Below the pieces are notes generated by a model. That model had not been told where the DNA came from. It was given only the letters and a program-made list of their open reading frames with translations, and did not search any database. Source: Asterella californica (Eukaryota; Streptophyta; Marchantiopsida; Marchantiales; Aytoniaceae). From it: DNA of 64,000 nt. The stretch is from contig JAYKYS010000010.1 in NCBI GenBank assembly GCA_036924285.1, forward strand, positions 5,580,001 through 5,644,000, given 5' to 3'. Shown here piece after piece: positions 38,721 through 48,664 of this stretch (the first letter of the stretch is position 1; every line of letters starts with the position of its first letter). Made by a program: the position numbers and the translations under genes.

Positions 38721-39203
38721 ACCACAAGTACCTCTATATTAGCGGTGGGATCCTCACCGCTAATCACTTTTAATCTTTGCTAAGTAAGTTCGGCACGGAC
38801 GGAGGCCCTTAAGAGATTTGCACAACGCAGTCACCATCACAGTACGTGATCAAACATTGCGATATTGATAGTGAAATGAGCAGAAGAGAAAAGGCTTCAA
38901 AATGAGCCCATGATGAGCTCAAGAGAAATACGGACGGCTTCAAAATTATCAAGTGAATCTCGGATCACTAAAAACTATAGAAATAGAATATTTTGAATTT
39001 TGAATTTTAAAATATTCTACTATCCAGCATATTTTGTTATAATCACTTATCTCTCGCGTTATCATGACCCAGCGATCTCTTTTGAGACAGAGAGCTCGAC
39101 TGGAGCCTTGGTCTCTCGCACTCTGACTGAGAGAAGAAAAGAAGCTACAGTGAAAAAGGTCCTCCGCGTGCGAAGTGAAGCTTTTTATACCCCTACTGGC
39201 GAT
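38721..39203. mobile_element. short non-autonomous relative of the TTAA-target transposon (483 bp)
   Basis: Flanked by TTAA at 38717-38720 and 39204-39207. Left end ACCACAAGTACCTCTATA, followed by a subterminal palindrome (ttagcggtggg...cctcaccgctaa). The right end, ttatacccctactggcgat, and about 50 bp before it (cgcgtgcgaagtgaagc) closely match the right end of the 5.45-kb element at 28869. No transposase. It is probably mobilised in trans by that family. Confidence 0.7.
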
Positions 39204-39393
39204 TTAAACGTTTGTGCTAAACCTACGTATCTAGAAGATCCATACGGTACTCAAAGGTGTACGCAATCTTGAAGTCGATAATAGTGAAAGCTCAAACATA
39301 GCTTGTCCAAACTTGAATGTAAGTTAACTCGAGAAGACGACGTCTTTTCCATATACACCAAGCATCTTGTACTAAATCGGATGTTTGGAAATA

Positions 39394-39457
39394 AGCTTTA
39401 GATCCAATATATGGCTCTCTTGATTAGCTTTAGATCCAATATATGGCTCTCTTGATT
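39394..39457. repeat. 32-bp tandem duplication
   Basis: agctttagatccaatatatg...ctcttgatt occurs twice back to back with no difference. Confidence 0.85.
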
Positions 39458-39608
39458 CGTGCCTGCCTTGAAAATCTTGGAAAACATGCATTGGAAAACA
39501 TACTTACCTCGTACTAACGGCTTAAGTATACTTCGTCTGTTTCAGTTGCGTATAAGGTTGGTGTGGTGCGATAATATTAAACAAAGCCGATAAGACAAGT
39601 ACTGGGAG

Positions 39609-39716
39609 TGTCGTGCGCATACACATCGCTACACAACATACATCGCTGTCAGAGGTACACCACACATACACATAACACATGGACGATGTCATACACATAC
39701 ACAAGTGTACCACAAT
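39609..39716 (-). repeat. 108-bp block, outer copy (B2)
   Basis: Identical to 40012-40119, spaced 403 bp. This outer copy forms the 3' terminus of the element. Confidence 0.9.
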
Positions 39717-40010
39717 AATCTGAATACAGAGATTACCATCTCCAACACCACAACAAGGATTACTCACAAACGGTCAAGCCAAACCCACTCTAAACGCGAA
39801 GAGAATCCGGGTTACACTCAACTAGACTATCCACCATAGCCTGGAGCTTGAAGGCTCAACTCAAAGAACTAAGGCCTCCAAGCCCTACCTGCGAAGTTTA
39901 CCCCTAGTGGGCTCTCTCCCCAACTCGCCCTAACGGCACTAACGGCCTTACCGGGATGCGCCACTTCGCACTCGGTCAACCTAGCCGAGGGGCCCAAACT
40001 GACGTGACAG
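39716..40010 (-). repeat. 295-bp terminal block, 3' copy (A2)
   Basis: Identical to 49347-49641 over 295 bp (the last base at the right copy may belong to the target duplication). In element orientation it begins TGTCACGTCAG and ends TTCAGATTA. Confidence 0.95.
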
Positions 40011-40011
40011 C

Positions 40012-40119
40012 TGTCGTGCGCATACACATCGCTACACAACATACATCGCTGTCAGAGGTACACCACACATACACATAACACATGGACGATGTCATACACA
40101 TACACAAGTGTACCACAAT
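40012..40119 (-). repeat. 108-bp block, inner copy (B1)
   Basis: Exact copy of 39609-39716, separated from A2 by the dinucleotide GC (40010-40011). Its other side abuts a purine-rich run (GTTAGGGGGGCG, minus strand, 40120-40131) that looks like a polypurine tract. Confidence 0.9.
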
Positions 40120-40290
40120 CGCCCCCCTAACTGGCGGTTAGGTCCCTCTAACTCCAGATAGCTCCATATCCCAACTACGTGATACACACCTTCATGGGTG
40201 CAAGGATCAGGAGGCCGGGTGCTACATTGCCCCATCGTTAGTCGCCTGTCTGCAATCCATACCACGCAAAGATCTAATCGACTATCTCCG

Positions 40291-43200
40291 CTATATACAT
40301 CGAGGACAAACCCACCGTCCAGTAGGAACTACACTGAGAGGTGGAGTCAAACATGACATGTGCCAACCTCTCGAACAACCATCACACACCAACATACGGG
40401 CTGCTCCACCAGCAGACCCACACAACATACACCTCAAGCCCGCGCGTACAACTGCTAAGCTTGGGTCAACGGTACCATCAATGTTGGGAAGATGACATGG
40501 CGCGCAATTACGCACATGGTCCTTCCACACAACACCATCACGGCCCTCTAACATGAGTACTCCAGAAGGTAACACCTCACGCACTAGTAAAATAGTGCGC
40601 TCTGCGGTCACGTCCAACGTCGTCGGTGCAGTCTGCTGTAGATAGATATAATCGCCAGGATGAAACTTGCGAATCGACGGCCGATAACCTCCTCCTCGGA
40701 TAGTCGCATACCGCAACGTGTCTCTATGCTGGGCAATCGCTAGGTTCTCAAAAGCCATAGGCATAACTCTCCGAAATGTCTCTGCTCGTTGAGAACATGC
40801 TCTCACCCACATATCCGGGTCATCAAGGTCCAGCACCTCAGCAGAATCACGACGAATGGCCGAAGGTAGATCTGGATCTCGGCCATACAATAGAAAATAC
40901 GGTGAGAAGGAAGCCAAAGACGCTTGTCGGCTGAAATGGTAGCCCATAGCCAACCATGGTAACTGCACATCCCAGTCTCCCAAGTGGCCCTTTTGCAAGC
41001 CATACTTGCGCAATCCTCTCTTCACCGTCTGAACTACCCTCTCCGCCAAACCATCCGCCTCAGGATGATCTCGAGATGTAGTCCGATGATCAATCAGCGC
41101 CTGATCACACAAGGCCTGAAACTCACCAAGGAACTCTGTACCTTGGTCTGTTAGCACTTCAGCTGGTGCTCCAAAACGACTCAGCACTCGATCTAAGAAC
41201 GCATACGCTGTCCCTTCACTCGCCTTGTCTGGTAATGCCATCCACTTGGAGAAGTGCTCCACCATCACCAACACATACCGGTGGTGACGTACGGTCAACG
41301 GTAAGGGTCCCGCAAAATCCAAACTCCAACGGTAACCCAACCCCATAATCGGTAAGGGGTGTAACTGTGGAGTAGGAGCATTAAACGATGCTCGTACTCG
41401 ATCACAAACCACACATCGTGCGACAAACTGTTGCACATCGATGTGCATACCACGCCACCAATACTGTCCTTGGAGTAAGCTATGTGTACGCTTCACTCCA
41501 AAATGTCCCAACTCCTCATGGGCATGTCGTACTAACTGTGCCCTCTGGGATGGATGTGGCACTATTCGTACCCTTCCATCACCCCACACTCGAAGTACAT
41601 GTCGTCCTTCTCGTCGAAATCTCTTCGCTCGTTGAAGAACACGATCCCGCTCCTTGGCACTTACTGTGCCTACTACCACACCAGTGCGTAGATACTCCAT
41701 CACGGTCACATCATCATGGATATCCCGCTGATCTGGAACACCATCTCCACCTTCAGGATCTAGAGACTCGTCATCTACTCTCTGACCAGAGAAAGATACG
41801 ACTTGGCCCTCCATACTAGAGTTCATGGCCAACACACAAAGAAAGGCAGATGCATGCCACCCTGGCACTATCTCCTCATCAACCTCGTCATGCCATCGAG
41901 CCCCAGTCTGATCCTGCTGACTCGTGCACGGGTTGCGACTCAACCCATCGGCATCTAGGTTTGCAACTCCAGGTCTATGTACTACCTGGAAGTCATACTC
42001 CTGTAAGATCAGAGCCCATCGTGCAAGCTTCCCTGTAAGCTTATCGGACTCCATCAACCACTTGAGCGGCTGGTGATCAGTGATGAGAGTAAAGGGGTTC
42101 CCAAACAGATAACATCGAAAGTGTGCAACAGCCCACACTGCCGCCAAACACTCTCCCTCATACGAACTATACCTCGCCTCCGCTGAATTATTGGAGCGAC
42201 TGACATACGCCACCACGAACTCCTTTTTCTCATCATCATGCTGAGTCAGCACTGCTCCAAGTCCCAACATACTCCAATCGGTGTGCAGTTGGAAAGGACG
42301 CCCCCTAACGGGTCTCCTCAAGATGGGAGCAGATGTCAACCTATCCTTGAGCTCTACAAAAGCTCGCTCCTGCTCATCTCCCCACTGCCACTCCTGGTCC
42401 ACCTTCATCAGCTTGGTCAACGGCTTCGCAATTGCACTAAACCCTTTCACGTATCGACGATAGAAGTTCGCCAAACCAACAAATGCTCGAACTCGACTCA
42501 CATCTGTGGGGCGTGGAATACGTGCAATAGCCTCAACCTTCGTCTGTTGAACACCCAATCCACCTGGATAGATGGTGTGGCCCAGATACTCTACCAACTC
42601 CTGGAAGAACTTACACTTCCCAGGGTGTAACTTCAACCCATGAGCTCTCAACCGCTCAAACACATCCCGTAAGTGTCTCTCGTGCTCCTCCACTGTAGCA
42701 CTATAGACTAAGATGTCGTCAATATAACATCTGACAAAATCCAATCCTGCTAGGATTCTGTCCATCACCCTTTGGAACTCAGCAGGGGCGTTCTTCAATC
42801 CAAATGGTAAGAACCGCCACTGATACAAACAATCCTTGCCGTGAGAGTCGATTCCCCAGAATGCTGTCTTGGACTTATCTTCTTCTCTCACTGGCAACTG
42901 ATGATACCCTGCTCGAAGATCCAAAGTACTGAAGACCTTCACATGCCCCACTGCATCAAAGATCTCCTCAGGTGTCGGCATGGCATACTTATCGGACTTC
43001 GTCTGCCGATTGATAGGACGATAGTCCCCACACATCCGTCTATCTGTGTAGTTGCCATACATATCCTTCTTGGCTGGCATAACTGTGGCAGATGCATACT
43101 CTCCATGCGACATCTCCACCAACCCAGCCTCCAACAAGTCTTGAGTCCGACTCTGGATCAAGGCTCTCTCCATGTCACTGTACCTGTAAGGACGTCGAAA

Positions 43201-43377
43201 GATTGGCGTGTCATTAGCCAAGTCGATCCGTATACCAGGTCCCTTCAAGGTACCCAAATCCTTCATACTGAAGGCAAAACAATTCCTGTAGCTCTTCAGG
43301 AATCTTTGGACTCTTCGTCTCTCCTCTCCTATAAGCTTGGGTCCGATCTCCGGCTCCCAAGTATCCTCTGTCACCAT
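40291..43377 (-). CDS. ORF2: RT - RNase H - DDE integrase - PHD finger
   Basis: 1028 residues from ATG, no interruption. Reverse transcriptase: D153 (STLDLRAGYHQ) and YIDD at 218-221 after FLPFGLKNAP. RNase H: HTDWS (D367), YEGECLA (E407/E409), TDHQPL (D434). Integrase zinc site H620, H625, C655, C658; catalytic residues D687 (SLDFAGP), D744 (LTDQGTEF), E779 (LAERVVQ). C-terminal PHD finger, C4HC3: C983, C986, C998, C1001, H1006, C1009, C1024, C1027, with W1005 before the His. No chromodomain is seen; the PHD occupies its place. The protein lacks its own protease, so it probably arises as an extension of ORF1 by readthrough of the UAG at 43408; internal initiation at this ATG is the alternative. 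Confidence 0.95.
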   Translation of the reverse strand: MVTEDTWEPEIGPKLIGEERRRVQRFLKSYRNCFAFSMKDLGTLKGPGIRIDLANDTPIFRRPYRYSDMERALIQSRTQDLLEAGLVEMSHGEYASATVMPAKKDMYGNYTDRRMCGDYRPINRQTKSDKYAMPTPEEIFDAVGHVKVFSTLDLRAGYHQLPVREEDKSKTAFWGIDSHGKDCLYQWRFLPFGLKNAPAEFQRVMDRILAGLDFVRCYIDDILVYSATVEEHERHLRDVFERLRAHGLKLHPGKCKFFQELVEYLGHTIYPGGLGVQQTKVEAIARIPRPTDVSRVRAFVGLANFYRRYVKGFSAIAKPLTKLMKVDQEWQWGDEQERAFVELKDRLTSAPILRRPVRGRPFQLHTDWSMLGLGAVLTQHDDEKKEFVVAYVSRSNNSAEARYSSYEGECLAAVWAVAHFRCYLFGNPFTLITDHQPLKWLMESDKLTGKLARWALILQEYDFQVVHRPGVANLDADGLSRNPCTSQQDQTGARWHDEVDEEIVPGWHASAFLCVLAMNSSMEGQVVSFSGQRVDDESLDPEGGDGVPDQRDIHDDVTVMEYLRTGVVVGTVSAKERDRVLQRAKRFRREGRHVLRVWGDGRVRIVPHPSQRAQLVRHAHEELGHFGVKRTHSLLQGQYWWRGMHIDVQQFVARCVVCDRVRASFNAPTPQLHPLPIMGLGYRWSLDFAGPLPLTVRHHRYVLVMVEHFSKWMALPDKASEGTAYAFLDRVLSRFGAPAEVLTDQGTEFLGEFQALCDQALIDHRTTSRDHPEADGLAERVVQTVKRGLRKYGLQKGHLGDWDVQLPWLAMGYHFSRQASLASFSPYFLLYGRDPDLPSAIRRDSAEVLDLDDPDMWVRACSQRAETFRRVMPMAFENLAIAQHRDTLRYATIRGGGYRPSIRKFHPGDYIYLQQTAPTTLDVTAERTILLVREVLPSGVLMLEGRDGVVWKDHVRNCAPCHLPNIDGTVDPSLAVVRAGLRCMLCGSAGGAARMLVCDGCSRGWHMSCLTPPLSVVPTGRWVCPRCI

Positions 43378-43401
43378 GCTAGAGGTAGAAGACGAAGTCG
43401 T

Positions 43402-43410
43402 TGACTGCTA
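43402..43410 (-). promoter_or_regulatory. UAG stop with CAG UCA context: predicted programmed readthrough site
   Basis: ORF1 ends ...GCA AGA TAG and is followed in the same frame by CAG TCA, ten open codons and the ORF2 ATG. UAG-CAG-UCA fits the type I viral readthrough consensus UAG-CAR-YYA exactly. Readthrough would give a polyprotein of about 2350 residues. Confidence 0.7.
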
Positions 43411-46400
43411 TCTTGCAGCCTCTGGAGCAGTTTCCTTCTGCTCACCACCAACAACCTCCACCGCTATTGTGTGTAAAACTTCTGCAGTTCTAGCTGCAAA
43501 CTCCACACTCTCTCCTATGACATCCCATGATGTCCAAGGATGACGAACTCCACGTGCCTCGCCCCCAGCCTTTGCCTCCACCGACCCGGTAGGCAAAGAG
43601 CTCAAGAGTGCTCGAGCAGTAACACCCGTCGATCGCATCCGACGCTGCTCAGCCAATCCAAGGCTAACAATCCATGTCAAGCAATTCAAGTCCATTGCTT
43701 GACCCAATACTTGACGACGTGAAGCCTCCGACACCGAAGCTACTGCCGTCGTACCCGTAGTGAAACCCATCGCTCGCTCTCTCTCATCGGCATTGGGCTC
43801 CACCAACTGCCGTAATTGAGCATCCCACACAAGCCCAGGTCCTCCATCTCTGTAAGCATGTGACGCTGGAAAGCTTACCAATGTGGGTAATGCTACCATG
43901 GGCCGTCCCACTAGGTTCACCACTGCCATGGGTGACCTATCGACGACTCTCACTACTTGAGATCGTCGTCCTGCATCCAAGATGCTATCAACCGTGAGGT
44001 GCGCTGGTCGTCTCACTCCATCGTGTGCGCGCTTAAGCACCTCTCTCGGTAACAAGTTCGTCCACCACAACCGTGGACGATGTGCACGAGATCCCACTCT
44101 CGCTGCATCCAACAACACTGCTGGTCCAACCCAAGATCGCACTTGGTGCACACTCGCCATCATCTGTGTACGAGCATCACCCAACAAAGGAACATTCTCC
44201 AAGATGTATGCTGGAGAATCCACCTGATGCATCTGGAGGTGTCGTAGGATCCGTAACATCTCCCAGAACATCCTAGATCGCGGGTCATGTAAACCCTGAC
44301 CTCTCCCTGCACGCGTGTGACCTTGACATGGCCATCCGGCTATCACCAAGTGAATGGTGCCCACAAACGTAAGATCCTGCGCCCCCAGCAGCGAAATATC
44401 CGACGGTAATGCTTGCTGGTATCCTCTAACAGCTGATATGGGTAACAACTCAGGATATCTCTGCACCAAACGTGCCACATGTCGCAATGAGATGCGTCTC
44501 GCAATCTCATCTCTCTCCACATACAAGTATCGCTGTACTTGTATACCTGCCTGCAATACCGCAGCCAAACCTGTGCTGATCCCTCCAAACAGCTCCAGCA
44601 CACATACACCTTCCTCTGGATACTGCCACACAATGGGAGTCGTATCCAACGGTGATAAGGTCACAGGGCCAGTAGCAGGAACAACCCTTTGTTCCTCTAC
44701 TGGTGGTACAAAAGCTTCACTCCAAGCCTGCTGCACCAACTGATCAGCATACTGCTGCAACCCTCCACTCGAACTCCAGAGTGGAACATCCAAGGCAGAT
44801 GGTACTAACGTAGACATGCTAGGCATGTCCTCCACCTCCTCATAGATCGGAGTATCCTCCGCATGGGCATTACCCTCCAACAACTCGTCCGGCCAAGTCA
44901 TGATCGAACTGAACCCTGCAACGGATGCCATCGTTCCTGGTGTAGGCTCCGTCGTCCCAACTCTAGCACTGAACCGCACTGGTAAGCGGCTCACTCGTCC
45001 CTCACCGGACTGCCAACCTGGTCTGTAAGATGCTGTCTCTGTCCAATAGTCAATCACGAACCCCATAGGGTACAACACAGCACCTCCCACCAATACATCA
45101 TAAGACTCTGCGGCTGTAACGATGACCTTGGCCTTCACCATAGAGCCATCCGTGGGGTGATCTGGCCGAACTCTCACCGTCAACATCTCACGTGTCATGT
45201 GGAGAGCCGTACCTCCTGATCCCCCTAGAGATGTCTGCAACTGGAATGGACATCTCTCTATCTCGGACTTCCTCAGACCCAAACCAATACACGCCGCCTT
45301 TCCCAACATCAACGGTTGGGCTCCAGAGTCTAACAAGACCTTCTGGGGTCGATACACTTTCCCTGAAGGTGCCACCAAACAGAAGATACCACTTCTGTTG
45401 TCCAACAACACCACACCTGGTGCCAAACTAGCACGGTCAATCGCCGGCCTAGCTGGTAACTCATCTAACCTAGCAGCCGCCGCTTGCCAAGTACCACTGG
45501 TAGCTGTCCTGATCCTCGACTCCATGGACACGTCTACCGCCTCTCGCTGAACTACCTCAGCACTAGAGGTAACTACATCCTCGCTCTCACTGAGCGTGGC
45601 CGCCAACTGGAACACTGGAGCCAAGTTGACTCCCAATGCCCTCATATCCGTGACTGAGAATAGTGGGGCTCGCAAAACTGCTGTAGCCGCCCCCAACATC
45701 GGGTTCGACGTCGCATCCACAGACGTCGAAGGTGGACTCACATCACACCCACTCCTGGATGTCGATGCCTCCAACTCTACTGCACCATCGGTAGGTCGTT
45801 TAGGAACCATAGATGTGGTCCTCAACGCCTCCGATAACGTGAACGACTGGGGAAGCCTGGCTTGTCTACCAGCCTCCCCGCGTTGTGGATCCAACTCCAC
45901 TGACGCACCTCGTGGCTCAGAGGCACGTACTGCACCTCTAGTCACTGCCGCAGATGCCTCAATCTGCGCCACACCAGCCATGAAGTCGAAGTCACCTCCT
46001 TCTCCTCCATAAGACGTGGAAGCCTCTGTTCCACCTGACCTCCGCTGAGCCATGGCCATACTAGCTATCCTCTGCTCCAACTGCTCAATCCGAGCAGCCA
46101 TACCTGCTTCTGACGTCGTAGCAGGCGGTGGACCGACCGGTCCTCTCCCAGGTGCTGGACCTCTACCTCCAGCTCGACCACCACGGCCTCCCTGAGCTCC
46201 TCCGCCTCGTCCACGATCAGCCTTCCCTTGCCGCAACTCGGGATGGAGATCAAAACAACGGTCACTACTGTGACCAGGTCGTCCGCAATGCTCACATTGC
46301 CTAGGTACTGCTGGAGACGTCCCTGATGTCCCTGACGTCTCATAACCTCTCCTCTGTGGACAGTCCCTCTGCTGATGAGGACCATCACACGTCCAGCAAG

Positions 46401-47334
46401 GACCCGCTTGCTGCTGACTAGAGAAGGACGGCATGGGCTTCTGCCCACCAGATCCTCCTACACCTCCCTGCGATCGTGACTGCTCTGCACGATCCTTACC
46501 ACCACCACCACCACCACGCTGTTGCGTAGCCTGTGATCCTCGAGAAGAGGTGGTCGCTCCATGTGGTGTCTCCTTGCTGAACCCAGCAACCACCACCCTC
46601 TCCTCCACCATGTTGAGCTCAATCCGCTCAGCCAGACTAAAGACAACCGCCAACGTCGGAGCGGTATCTCTAAGAAGAGTAGCATCTCTAACTCTCCTAC
46701 GCAGCTCCCGGTCTAGTATCCCATACCAGAACTGGACTGCCTGTGCTTCCGTCACCCCTTGGGTAACGCTGATCAACCGCCTCATGCGAGTAAATGCCTC
46801 GCGTAGGCTCTCTCCAGTCTTCCGTTGGAACTCCTGCAGACTCCTCAACTTGTCGGTCCGCACACCCTGATAGTTCTTCCTCAAACATTGAAAGAACTGA
46901 ACCACAGGGTTAAACCCTGGTGGTATCCCGCTCATACTACCACCTGCTCCACTACCTGCGGACGCACCGCTGGTAGTAGGTACTCCGCCACCTGCGGCAC
47001 ACCCACTGCTACTGGCACCCGAACTCGCAGGTGCTACGCCTCCCGAAACTGCGCCAGTAGTGATAGAAACGTAGTTGGGAGACCAATGTTGTCTCCACAA
47101 CTCGATCTCAACACTGTAATCTCGCCTGAACTCATGATAATCGTCCATCGGCGGTCCCTCCAAGTGCTGGAACAAACCCTTCCATGCCATGAAGGGTGTA
47201 AACAGCTGTGGGTTCCGCATCTGCTGCAGATCGCACCAACTGTCGAACTCCTGGATGAAGTCATCCAGCTCAATGGTACCAACTGTACCCGAGTAACGTC
47301 GAGGCCCCTTCGTGGCCCCATAGATCTCGTCCAT
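43408..47334 (-). CDS. ORF1: Gag - zinc knuckles - aspartic protease - DNMT3-like cytosine-C5 methyltransferase
   Basis: 1308 residues from the first ATG; the frame is open upstream to 47523 (no ATG), so a non-AUG start is possible. Gag region about 1-250 (FQRKTGESLREAFTRMRRL near 170). Two zinc knuckles: C313-x2-C-x3-H-x4-C and the canonical C347-x2-C-x4-H-x4-C. A coiled-coil-like stretch follows (IEQLEQRIASMAMA, about 416-430). Retroviral-type protease with LLDSGAQPLMLG (D669). Methyltransferase about 907-1225: motif I FGGISTG (916-922), motif IV GWPCQ with catalytic C1003, motif VI ENV (1046-1048), motif VIII RAHRPR (1083-1088), motif IX MGF (1189-1191), motif X QVLGQAMDL (1208-1216). Motifs are in canonical order, not DRM-rearranged, and spacing and wording are closest to DNMT3. 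All catalytic residues are present. Confidence 0.93.
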   Translation of the reverse strand: MDEIYGATKGPRRYSGTVGTIELDDFIQEFDSWCDLQQMRNPQLFTPFMAWKGLFQHLEGPPMDDYHEFRRDYSVEIELWRQHWSPNYVSITTGAVSGGVAPASSGASSSGCAAGGGVPTTSGASAGSGAGGSMSGIPPGFNPVVQFFQCLRKNYQGVRTDKLRSLQEFQRKTGESLREAFTRMRRLISVTQGVTEAQAVQFWYGILDRELRRRVRDATLLRDTAPTLAVVFSLAERIELNMVEERVVVAGFSKETPHGATTSSRGSQATQQRGGGGGGKDRAEQSRSQGGVGGSGGQKPMPSFSSQQQAGPCWTCDGPHQQRDCPQRRGYETSGTSGTSPAVPRQCEHCGRPGHSSDRCFDLHPELRQGKADRGRGGGAQGGRGGRAGGRGPAPGRGPVGPPPATTSEAGMAARIEQLEQRIASMAMAQRRSGGTEASTSYGGEGGDFDFMAGVAQIEASAAVTRGAVRASEPRGASVELDPQRGEAGRQARLPQSFTLSEALRTTSMVPKRPTDGAVELEASTSRSGCDVSPPSTSVDATSNPMLGAATAVLRAPLFSVTDMRALGVNLAPVFQLAATLSESEDVVTSSAEVVQREAVDVSMESRIRTATSGTWQAAAARLDELPARPAIDRASLAPGVVLLDNRSGIFCLVAPSGKVYRPQKVLLDSGAQPLMLGKAACIGLGLRKSEIERCPFQLQTSLGGSGGTALHMTREMLTVRVRPDHPTDGSMVKAKVIVTAAESYDVLVGGAVLYPMGFVIDYWTETASYRPGWQSGEGRVSRLPVRFSARVGTTEPTPGTMASVAGFSSIMTWPDELLEGNAHAEDTPIYEEVEDMPSMSTLVPSALDVPLWSSSGGLQQYADQLVQQAWSEAFVPPVEEQRVVPATGPVTLSPLDTTPIVWQYPEEGVCVLELFGGISTGLAAVLQAGIQVQRYLYVERDEIARRISLRHVARLVQRYPELLPISAVRGYQQALPSDISLLGAQDLTFVGTIHLVIAGWPCQGHTRAGRGQGLHDPRSRMFWEMLRILRHLQMHQVDSPAYILENVPLLGDARTQMMASVHQVRSWVGPAVLLDAARVGSRAHRPRLWWTNLLPREVLKRAHDGVRRPAHLTVDSILDAGRRSQVVRVVDRSPMAVVNLVGRPMVALPTLVSFPASHAYRDGGPGLVWDAQLRQLVEPNADERERAMGFTTGTTAVASVSEASRRQVLGQAMDLNCLTWIVSLGLAEQRRMRSTGVTARALLSSLPTGSVEAKAGGEARGVRHPWTSWDVIGESVEFAARTAEVLHTIAVEVVGGEQKETAPEAAR

Positions 47335-48240
47335 GTCCCACAACAACGGTGTGGTGACACTAGACTCACCACCAGAAAACGCGCTGTCTGCGTCTGACTC
47401 GTCCTCTGGAACAACCGACGGCAATGGTGTAGGTAGTCGGTACCTCACCCCACTCCGTGTATACCCACTGTCGGAGAAGTCCCCACCAGAACCTCCCGAG
47501 AACTCCGTGATGAGAGAATCCCGCTAAGACACTCCCCAACCGGAATGTCGCAATCTCCGTCACCACCGTAACCACCACTTGCCTAACCCCGCTCCTACTG
47601 AGCTCACCTATCCCCTACTAGGACGGTCAAGGTAAGGGCAACCTGTACCTGCCATCACCACAGGTAGCCTCTCACGGTCTGTTGGTCGTCACTCCAACCG
47701 CACCGTGAGAGAGACAAAGATAGTCTGACTGGTCCGCAACTCCAGCCTCACTATCGACAGCACACTGGAGTGAACTCACTCCGGAAATCAAGCGCCAACA
47801 CAAGCAAACGTGGCGCACAAACAGGAAGCAAAGTATGGAGGGGTTCCAACCACAAGAAGTCCAAACGATAACCCTCCACACTCAAACATTCACATAAAGA
47901 GAAACCCAGCCCCACCCGGACTGACGACTCCTTGTCGGTGACCACATGCACAATATATGGTCACCAACAGTCGTAACTGACACTGGAGGTCACTAACTAG
48001 ATGTCCACACCTCTAGTAGCTCCAAAAACATCCACGTGGTAGCTCTACTAGCTCACCCAAGACAACTGCCACCAATTGCCTCCATACGCGCCTCTACGGT
48101 GTAGGCAAACACTACCACAACTATAGCTTCCCCCTAACACTGTGGGGTCGCCCTACCACTCCTCTAGGGACGTGCGAGAAGGTCTCCTACTACCTTATAC
48201 AAGTCCATAAGTACTTGCACGCATCCCTGTAGGACACCAA

Positions 48241-48345
48241 GAGCTATTGGTCTAGTGGTAAAGCCAAAGCTAAGACTACAGAGTCAGGAGTCCAGGTCCA
48301 GGAATAGTGTTGGGATGGGTGACCAGCTGGTTTTACCCTTCCCAC
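48241..48345 (+). other. tRNA-like / 5S-like segment (possible SINE) in the element leader
   Basis: On the plus strand (antisense to the element) TGGTCTAGTGG fits a pol III A box. About 40 nt on, a GGTCCAGG segment is a weak B-box match. It is followed by GGATGGGTGACC, identical to the conserved internal box of 5S rRNA. It could be an inserted SINE or a composite pol III promoter. Confidence 0.35.
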
Positions 48346-48520
48346 ACACCTGAAGCTTGGATACCTCTCTCACGCACGCCAGCAAGCTGGCTTGCGGCGG
48401 GCGCGGGCTCGGGCTCAGGCTCAAGCTCAGCTCCGCTCCGCCTCCGCACTCTCGCACTCCGCTCTCACGCCTCCGCACTCACGCACCTCTGCTCCTCGAA
48501 GCCTCGAAACGCCTCCTAAC

Positions 48521-48664
48521 ACGCACTCCACACCTCGACCGCGACACTCCCGCTCCGCTCCGCTTGAAGTAGAGTAGAACAGGTACACACACGCACTCCA
48601 CACCTCGACACTCCCGCTCACTCTCCGCTCCGCTCCGCTTGAAGTAGAGTAGAACAGGTACACA
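48521..48664. repeat. tandem duplication of about 70 bp
   Basis: The unit starting acgcactccacacctcga and ending gaacaggtacacac is present twice (48521, 48591), with a small indel in the middle. Confidence 0.85.

Noticed and set aside
40291..40430. Chromodomain at the integrase C terminus
   Set aside because: The C-terminal residues form a C4HC3 PHD finger; no aromatic-cage chromodomain pattern is present.
43408..44500. DRM-type (rearranged) methyltransferase
   Set aside because: Motif I precedes motifs IV, VI, VIII, IX and X, so the order is canonical.
40341..47414. Long open frames on the plus strand and in other minus frames within the DNMT gypsy element
   Set aside because: They overlap ORF1/ORF2, are low-complexity or motif-free, and are explained by the GC-rich coding strand.
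48241..48345. A true tRNA or 5S rRNA gene
   Set aside because: Only short box matches; no cloverleaf and no full 5S sequence.
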